From the NCBI GenBank assembly GCA_031551765.1, contig JAVBNC010000038.1:1-11102 (forward strand): a DNA stretch of 11,102 nt, given 5' to 3'. The notes below the pieces were generated by a model. That model saw nothing but the letters and a program-made list of their open reading frames with translations. It was not told the origin of the DNA and did not search any database. Both the position numbers and the translations under genes were made by a program. Below, in pieces: positions 6,797 through 11,102 of the stretch; within the stretch, counting starts at the first letter, position 1; every line of letters starts with the position of its first letter. This DNA is from JAVBNC01 sp031551765. Its GTDB lineage: Bacteria > Desulfobacterota > Desulfovibrionia > Desulfovibrionales > Desulfovibrionaceae.

Positions 6797-8158
6797 ATGC
6801 AGGAACTGGTCAATCTCAGCAATTTTCTCGCGGCGTTTCAAATGGAAAAAGGACCTCCGGAACTGGCCCTGGCGGCGAAGTTGCGCGTTCTGGACACCAT
6901 CGGCCCCGGCATAGGCGCGGGGAACGACCCCATGCTGCGCGGCATCGCGGCCCAATATTACGAGCTGGAAGAAGGGGCCGAAGGCCGGGCCTGCGTCTGG
7001 GGGCAGGGCAAAAAAGCCTCCGTGCGCACGGCCGTGTTTTTGAACGGCATGATGTCCCACATTCTGGAAATGGACGACGTGCACGCGCCTTCCAAGGCCC
7101 ACGTGGGCGCTGTGGTGGTGCCGGCCGCCTGGCCGGTGGCCGAATACCTGGGCAGCAGCCCCTTGGAACTTTTGGAAGCCATTGTCTGCGGCTTTGAGGC
7201 GTACGGCCGCATCGGCGCGGCCATTGGCGCTGCCGGGCACCGCAACCGGGGCTGGCACGTCACCGGCACCGTGGGCACTTTCGGCGCGGCGGCGGCCGTG
7301 GCCAAGCTGCTCAAGCTGGACGCGGAAAAAACCCTGTACGCCCTGGGCATCGCGGGCACGCAGGCTTCCGGCCTGTGGGCCTTTCTGAAAGACGGCGCCA
7401 CCAACAAGGTGCTGCACCCCGCCCGCGCGGCCGCCAACGGCATGGAAGCCGCCTTCCTGGCCAAGGCGGGCATGAGCGGTTCCCGCTACATTCTGGACGC
7501 CGAGGACGGCGGGCTGTTCCCCAGCACTTCGGACAGCTACGATATCTCCCTGGTGGACCGCAACCTGGGCAAGAGCTACGAAATCCTGTACGTGGATACC
7601 AAGCCCTATCCCAGCTGCCGCAGCACCCACCCCGGCATAGACGCGGCCTTCAATTTGCTCAAGCGCGTGGACCTGGACCCGGACAGCATCGAATCCGTGG
7701 ATATCGGCACCTACCTGGTGGGCTACAAGCAGACCGGGGCCAGCGAAATCAGCAAGAACCCCAAGGGCCAGCTGGACGCCCGCTTCTCCATGCCCTACTG
7801 CGTGGCCTGCGTGCTCATAGACCGCGAATTCGGCCTGGACCAGATCGAGCCCGCGCACATTGCGGAGGAAAAGTACAGAAAGCTGCTTAAGCGCATCCGC
7901 ATCTACCCGGACGACGCGCTCAGCGCCGTGTACCCGGAACACTGGGGCTGCGTGATGAAAGTGCGCACCACGGACGGCCGGGAGTTCGAAGAGAAGGTCA
8001 GCGACCCTTCCGGCAGCGTGGTCAACCCCATGAGCCCGGAACAGGTCAAGGCCAAGGCCGTGGGCCTGGCCCGCAGAACCATAGGCCGGCAGGCGGCGGA
8101 AGCGTTCGCGGAACGCGTCCTGAACCTGGAGAAACAGTCTTCTCTGCCTGAATTATAA
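6797..8158 (+). CDS. MmgE/PrpD family protein (2-methylcitrate dehydratase-like)
   Basis: A 453-residue cytosolic protein of the MmgE/PrpD family, whose known members dehydrate 2-methylcitrate (PrpD) or decarboxylate cis-aconitate (IRG1-type), without an iron-sulfur cluster. Family blocks seen: LDTIGPGIGAG at 32-42, NGMMSHILEMDDVH at 83-96 with KAH at 100-102, GWHVTGTVGTFGAAAA at 152-167, KVLHPARAA at 204-212 and KPYPSCRSTHPGIDA at 269-283. Length is normal for the family. Start ATG 6797 has AGGAG at 6786-6790, spacer 6 nt. First gene of an operon: its stop is only 10 nt from the PrpF-type gene and overlaps that gene's Shine-Dalgarno sequence, implying translational coupling. No prpB, prpC or acnD is in the window, so calling it prpD would be over-specific. 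Substrate: a branched hydroxy- or tricarboxylate, unknown. Confidence 0.87.
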   Translation: MQELVNLSNFLAAFQMEKGPPELALAAKLRVLDTIGPGIGAGNDPMLRGIAAQYYELEEGAEGRACVWGQGKKASVRTAVFLNGMMSHILEMDDVHAPSKAHVGAVVVPAAWPVAEYLGSSPLELLEAIVCGFEAYGRIGAAIGAAGHRNRGWHVTGTVGTFGAAAAVAKLLKLDAEKTLYALGIAGTQASGLWAFLKDGATNKVLHPARAAANGMEAAFLAKAGMSGSRYILDAEDGGLFPSTSDSYDISLVDRNLGKSYEILYVDTKPYPSCRSTHPGIDAAFNLLKRVDLDPDSIESVDIGTYLVGYKQTGASEISKNPKGQLDARFSMPYCVACVLIDREFGLDQIEPAHIAEEKYRKLLKRIRIYPDDALSAVYPEHWGCVMKVRTTDGREFEEKVSDPSGSVVNPMSPEQVKAKAVGLARRTIGRQAAEAFAERVLNLEKQSSLPEL

Positions 8159-8168
8159 GGAGAAACCC

Positions 8169-9335
8169 ATGCACACCATGCGAGCCGTCAACGGCACCAT
8201 CATGCGGGCCGGCACCAGCCGGGGCGTGTACCTTCTGGAAAACGAGCTGCCGGAAGACCCGGAGCTGCGGGACCAGGTGCTGCTGGCCATCTACGGCAGC
8301 CCGGACAAGCGCCAGATAGACGGCCTGGGCGGGGCGGAACCTCTGACCAGCAAAACGGTTTTTGTCGGGCCTTCCCGGCGGCCGGGGATTGACGTGGAAT
8401 ACACCTTTGGCCAGGTGGGCATAGACGTGCCCACGGTGTTCTACAAGTCCATCTGCGGCAACATGACCTCCGGGGTGGGGCCTTTTTCCGTGTACAAGAA
8501 CCTGGTCAAGGCGGAAGAGGGCCTGACCACGGTGCGCATGTACAACCGCAACACCGGCAAGGTGCTGATAGCGGAAGTGCGGACCAGCGGCGGCAAGCTG
8601 GTGGTGAACGGCGACTACGCCATTGCCGGGGTGCCCAACCCGGGCGCCAAAACCACGGTGGACTTCTCGGAAACCGTGGGCGCGCTGTCCGGCAAGGGCC
8701 TCTTGCCCACGGGCAACGCCGTGGACAAGGACCATGTGGAAGGCGTGGGCGAGATAGAGATGTCCATTGTGGATGCGGCGGCCTGCCAGGTGTTCGTGCG
8801 CGCCTCCGACCTGGGGTTGACCGGCACGGAAACCCCGCAGGACATTGATTCCGACCCGGACATGCTGCGCAAGCTGGAATCCATCCGCGCTCACGCCGCC
8901 TGGATGGCGGGTCTGGCGGATACCCCCGTTTCCGCCTCCACGGTGCGCAAGAACACCCCGCACATCGTGTTCGTGGGGCCCAAGGCGGACTACGTGGGCC
9001 ACCTCAAGGGCAACGCCATCAAGGCGGGCGAATACGACGTCCTGGTGCGGAGCATGTTCATGCAGATCATGCACAAGACCTACGCGGGCACGGGTTCCAT
9101 TTGCACGGCCATTGCCAGTCTTGTGCCGGGCACCATCGCCCACGAGTTCTGCGACAGGGACGCCATGGGCAGGGGCCTGGTGCGCCTGGGCCACCCGGCG
9201 GGCATTATCGAAGTGGAAGCCAAAGTTTCGCAAGACGGGAACGGCCTGCGGGTGGAGCGCGCCGCCATAGGCCGCACCGCGCGGGTGATCATGGAAGGGC
9301 GGATTTTCGTGCCCGAAAAGCTGTTCCACAAATAA
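8169..9335 (+). CDS. PrpF-family isomerase (methylaconitate / methylitaconate type)
   Basis: A 388-residue cytosolic protein of the PrpF/DUF453 family (diaminopimelate-epimerase-like fold), which moves a double bond or isomerises cis/trans in acids such as 2-methylaconitate, 3-methylitaconate or 4-oxalomesaconate. Motifs: RAGTSRG at 13-19, LTSK ending at K62, CGNMTSGVGPF at 96-106, LPTGN and VDAA...DLGLTGTE in the middle, AGTGSICTA and VRLGHPAGIIEVE near the end. K62 and C96 are 34 residues apart, the same spacing as the proposed Lys/Cys acid-base pair of Shewanella PrpF (K73/C107 as I recall it), so the enzyme looks active. AAGGAG at 8157-8162 overlaps the stop of the preceding gene. Pairing with a MmgE/PrpD protein suggests consecutive dehydration and isomerisation of one substrate. 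Confidence 0.88.
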   Translation: MHTMRAVNGTIMRAGTSRGVYLLENELPEDPELRDQVLLAIYGSPDKRQIDGLGGAEPLTSKTVFVGPSRRPGIDVEYTFGQVGIDVPTVFYKSICGNMTSGVGPFSVYKNLVKAEEGLTTVRMYNRNTGKVLIAEVRTSGGKLVVNGDYAIAGVPNPGAKTTVDFSETVGALSGKGLLPTGNAVDKDHVEGVGEIEMSIVDAAACQVFVRASDLGLTGTETPQDIDSDPDMLRKLESIRAHAAWMAGLADTPVSASTVRKNTPHIVFVGPKADYVGHLKGNAIKAGEYDVLVRSMFMQIMHKTYAGTGSICTAIASLVPGTIAHEFCDRDAMGRGLVRLGHPAGIIEVEAKVSQDGNGLRVERAAIGRTARVIMEGRIFVPEKLFHK

Positions 9336-9341
9336 CCAGGC

Positions 9342-9373
9342 GGCAGGGGCGCTTCGCGTGGAGCGCCCCTGCC
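9342..9373 (+). other. Perfect 12-bp hairpin between prpF-like and methyltransferase genes
   Basis: GGCAGGGGCGCT (9342-9353) pairs exactly with AGCGCCCCTGCC (9362-9373) around an 8-nt loop, 6 nt after the PrpF stop and 32 nt before the methyltransferase start. No T-run follows, so it probably does not stop most transcription; it may protect the 3' end of the upstream cistrons after processing and lower expression of the third gene. Confidence 0.6.
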
Positions 9374-9405
9374 CGCAACACCGACCGGAAATAGGGGATA
9401 CGGCC

Positions 9406-10041
9406 ATGGACCTTACAACACAGCGCTGGCATGAGCGTTTCGGCAAGGGCGTCAACGACGTCAGCCCGGAAAAGATGTGGAACACTAAGTACCAGAATTA
9501 CTTTGAAGAAAAGAAGCTGTCCAAAATCGTGGATTTGGGCTGCGGCGACGGCGTGCACGCCTGTTTCATGCTTGAGCAGGGCTACGACGTTGAGGGCTGC
9601 GACATTTCAGAGGCCGCGCTGGAAGTGGTCCGGCAGCGCAACCCGAACCTGCCCCTGAAACATATGGACATGAACCAGGGGCTGCCCTTCCCGCCCAACA
9701 GCGTGGGCATCTTTTTCGCGAGCCTCAGCGTACATTATTTTTCCATGGCCGACACCATCACCCTGTTCGGGAACATCTACAACGCGCTGGAACCGGGCGG
9801 GTACTTCATTTTCAAGGTGAACAGCCACAAGGAATTGACCCATACCAGCAAGTGCAAGGGCGCGAAACCGATAGAGCCGGACTATTACCTGTCGGAAAAC
9901 GGCGAGAAGCGGCGTTACTTTACTGTGGATTCCATGGCGAAGTTGTTGACGAAATTTACCGTCATCACCATTGTGGAGGACGACTTTACATACCACGGCA
10001 AAACAAAGTATTCTATCGAAGGAGTAGCGCAGAAGGTATAG
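9406..10041 (+). CDS. Class I SAM-dependent methyltransferase
   Basis: A 211-residue cytosolic methyltransferase. Motif I is VDLGCGDG (42-49); the acidic end of strand 2 is D66 in EGCDIS; MDMN (87-90) follows at the third strand; SLSVHYFS (106-113) is the motif IV region and ALEPGGYFIFKVN (127-139) the post-motif helix and strand 5. The fold is complete; the C-terminal part (RYFTVDSMAKLL) resembles TehB-like small-molecule methyltransferases. Substrate unknown. ATG 9406 is preferred over a GTG at 9358 because AGGGGAT (9393-9398) is well spaced and the GTG falls in the loop of the preceding hairpin. Probably third gene of the prpD operon, but separated from it by that hairpin. Its codons are slightly more AT-rich than those of its two neighbours. 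Confidence 0.82.
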   Translation: MDLTTQRWHERFGKGVNDVSPEKMWNTKYQNYFEEKKLSKIVDLGCGDGVHACFMLEQGYDVEGCDISEAALEVVRQRNPNLPLKHMDMNQGLPFPPNSVGIFFASLSVHYFSMADTITLFGNIYNALEPGGYFIFKVNSHKELTHTSKCKGAKPIEPDYYLSENGEKRRYFTVDSMAKLLTKFTVITIVEDDFTYHGKTKYSIEGVAQKV

Positions 10042-10142
10042 AGTCTTCAGAAATGATTTTTCGCTCTCTGGCCGTGCCAGACTGATTCCGCACGAAGCGC
10101 GTGCATGTCTTGGCGCATCGCGTTGCGTACTGAATTGGTCCG

Positions 10143-10186
10143 GTTTGTCTTGGCTCCTTTTTTCTGGGGGAATAGCCAAGGCGGAC
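10143..10186. repeat. Inverted repeat in front of the operon terminator
   Basis: CTTGGCT (10149-10155) pairs with AGCCAAG (10174-10180); outward pairing continues to 10143/10186 with three G-U pairs, giving 13 bp. It ends 3 nt before the intrinsic terminator hairpin, so the transcript end carries two hairpins in tandem. The remainder of the 295-bp gap after the methyltransferase holds only smaller hairpins, such as TCTGGC 10067-10072 with GCCAGA 10076-10081. Confidence 0.45.
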
Positions 10187-10189
10187 GTA

Positions 10190-10230
10190 GGTGTTTTTAC
10201 TGTTTCGTAAAAATACCGTTTTTTTCTTTT
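10190..10230 (+). terminator. Intrinsic terminator of the prpD-prpF-methyltransferase operon
   Basis: Positions 10190-10200 pair with 10207-10217 over 11 bp (one G-U) around a 6-nt loop, then G and T7-C-T4 (10219-10230). This is the clearest terminator in the window. It is about 150 nt after the methyltransferase stop, which leaves an unusually long 3' untranslated region. Confidence 0.85.
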
Positions 10231-10258
10231 CCTGGCGGACAAAATACTTCTTTGGAGA

Positions 10259-10298
10259 TTCCAACGGCGCACAGCAGTGGCTTCTGGCTTTTCCAACG
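10259..10298. repeat. Pair of 8-bp direct repeats upstream of the Arg/Glu-rich gene
   Basis: TTCCAACG occurs at 10259-10266 and 10291-10298, a spacing of 32 bp, close to three helical turns. It lies 39-78 bp before the start codon of the next gene, where I find no convincing -35/-10 pair. It could be a regulator site or chance. Confidence 0.25.
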
Positions 10299-10336
10299 AT
10301 TGAACGTGTGGATGTTGCACAGCACAGGAGTATGCC

Positions 10337-11071
10337 ATGGGACGCTTGGGGGTGAAGTCGATCGTAGTGCTTTTGGCGTTGGCTTTGGGACCGTGGGCCT
10401 GCGTTCCCAACCAATACGGCCACGATCCCTACTACGACCGTTACAGAGACGATTACTACCACAACAACCAGCGCTATTCCGACTATGAGCGCAGAGAGCG
10501 GGAAAGCTACGAGCGCGAGCGCCAGCGACGTATGGAGCTTGAGCGCCGGGCCATTGCCAGCGAGCGCCAACGCCTGGAGCGCGAACGGTTGGAATGGGAG
10601 CGCAAGGAACAGAAGCGCATGGAGCGCGAGCGGGAAAAGCACGAGAAAGAGCGCGAAAAGCAGCGGAAAGAACGCGAGAAGCGCGATAAAGAACATGATA
10701 AGCGGCAAAAAGAACAGCAGGACCGCGAGCGTCGGGAACGGGAAGAGCGCGAGCGCAGGGACCGCGAGCGCAAGGACCAGAGGCGTGACGACCGGGACCG
10801 GCAGCACAAGCAGGAACAGCAGGACCGCGAGCGCAAAGATCGTGAGCGCGAGGAGCGCCGCCGCCAGGAACAAAGCCAGCAGAAAAAAGAGCAGCAGGAC
10901 CGGGAGCGCAGGGACCGCGAGCGGGACGAGCGCCGCCGTCAGGAGCAGAGCCAGCAGCAAAAAGAGCAGCGGGACCGGGAGCGCAAAGACCAGGAACGCC
11001 GCCGCCAGGATCAGGATAAGTCCCGGCAGGAACAGCGCCGGCAACAACAGCAACAACAGTCGCAGAGCTGA
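10337..11071 (+). CDS. Exported Arg/Glu/Gln-rich repeat protein, function unknown
   Basis: A 244-residue protein I do not recognise. Residues 1-21 form a signal peptide (MGRLGVK, then a Leu/Val/Ala core) ending at C22; PWAC is a poor lipobox, so it may be a lipoprotein or be cut by signal peptidase I. Residues 26-50 are rich in Tyr, Asp and Asn. From about 50 to the end nearly every residue is Arg, Glu, Lys, Gln or Asp, without hydrophobic heptad positions, so a long single alpha-helix or disordered charged rod is likelier than a true coiled coil. The end is a Gln run (QQQQQQ). A 25-residue repeat occupies residues 161 to about 232. Start ATG 10337 has AGGAG at 10326-10330. It follows a strong terminator, so it is a separate unit. 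Role unknown; an envelope spacer or polyanion-binding role is conceivable. Confidence 0.75.
   Translation: MGRLGVKSIVVLLALALGPWACVPNQYGHDPYYDRYRDDYYHNNQRYSDYERRERESYERERQRRMELERRAIASERQRLERERLEWERKEQKRMEREREKHEKEREKQRKEREKRDKEHDKRQKEQQDRERREREERERRDRERKDQRRDDRDRQHKQEQQDRERKDREREERRRQEQSQQKKEQQDRERRDRERDERRRQEQSQQQKEQRDRERKDQERRRQDQDKSRQEQRRQQQQQQSQS
10817..11032 (+). repeat. Three tandem 75-bp repeats within the Arg/Glu-rich gene
   Basis: Copies begin at 10817, 10892 and 10967, each opening with CAG-CAG/CGG-GAC-CG. Each full copy encodes 25 residues of the form QQDRER-x-DRE-x-ERRRQEQSQQxKE. Copies 1 and 2 are in exact register; copy 3 lacks three codons in its middle and then decays. A partial related unit lies about 100 bp upstream (QQDRERRERE near 10718). 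The repeats are in frame, so copy-number change would lengthen or shorten the rod without breaking the reading frame. Confidence 0.8.
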
Positions 11072-11102
11072 CAGTCTGCATCTGATTCCATCTCTATTTT
11101 AG

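Noticed and set aside
6797..9335. Standard 2-methylcitrate cycle operon (prpBCD-acnD-prpF)
   Set aside because: Only PrpD-like and PrpF-like genes are present; naming the pathway would go beyond the sequence.
9358..9405. Earlier GTG start for the methyltransferase, adding 16 residues
   Set aside because: The GTG is in the loop of a 12-bp hairpin and the extra residues are not methyltransferase-like; ATG 9406 has its own Shine-Dalgarno sequence.
10231..10336. Promoter for the Arg/Glu-rich gene
   Set aside because: TTGAAC at 10300-10305 and AATACT at 10243-10248 exist, but neither has a partner box at acceptable spacing.
10013..11056. 347-codon minus-strand frame encoding a Leu/Ala/Val/Pro-rich, membrane-like sequence
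   Set aside because: It is the complement of the GAG/CGC-rich repeat gene (GAG reads as CTC, CGC as GCG). The + strand frame has a signal peptide and ribosome-binding site; this one shows no domain.

Overview
The window reads as ordinary chromosome of a high-GC, strictly anaerobic Deltaproteobacterium, most likely a Desulfovibrionaceae sulfate reducer. Grounds: C-ending codons in most genes, Sec-type periplasmic proteins, an anaerobe-type nitroreductase, a very long single-chain pyruvate carboxylase, and a MmgE/PrpD-PrpF pair. The taxonomic call is inference from gene content and composition, not from a marker gene. All seven genes I accept as real, plus one protein of unknown role, lie on the + strand. 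I see no tRNA, rRNA, CRISPR array, insertion sequence, integrase or phage gene.

Layout. 1-89: a 21-position hairpin directly before the first gene. 90-845: DUF4130/TIGR03915-type 'DNA metabolism' protein whose usual radical-SAM partner would lie to the left of the window. 846-1268: AT-rich intergenic region with a good sigma-70-like promoter for the next gene. 1269-4970: a 1233-residue biotin-dependent pyruvate carboxylase with an extra C-terminal zinc ribbon. 5078-5710: exported DUF4412 protein, followed by an intrinsic terminator. 5894-6472: small FMN nitroreductase with a perfect 7+7 palindrome over its candidate promoter, followed by a 12-bp GC hairpin. 6553-6796: a promoter with a consensus -35 box and a long structured leader. 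6797-10041: apparent operon of MmgE/PrpD protein, PrpF-type isomerase and a SAM-dependent methyltransferase, closed by tandem hairpins, the second a textbook intrinsic terminator. 10337-11071: an exported, possibly lipid-anchored, extremely Arg/Glu-rich protein with a 25-residue tandem repeat.

How the genes may work together. Pyruvate carboxylase supplies oxaloacetate for biosynthesis. The PrpD-PrpF pair belongs to families that dehydrate and isomerise methylated or branched di- and tricarboxylates (2-methylcitrate, methylaconitate, methylitaconate type substrates), but methylcitrate synthase, methylisocitrate lyase and AcnD are absent here, so the true substrate is open. The methyltransferase follows them after a hairpin and may act on a related acid or may simply be co-transcribed. 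The remaining genes look like independent transcription units. The points most worth a second look are the atypical carboxylase, the PrpD-PrpF-methyltransferase cassette, the palindrome before the nitroreductase, and the Arg/Glu repeat protein. I found no convincing evidence of a wholly new multi-gene system.
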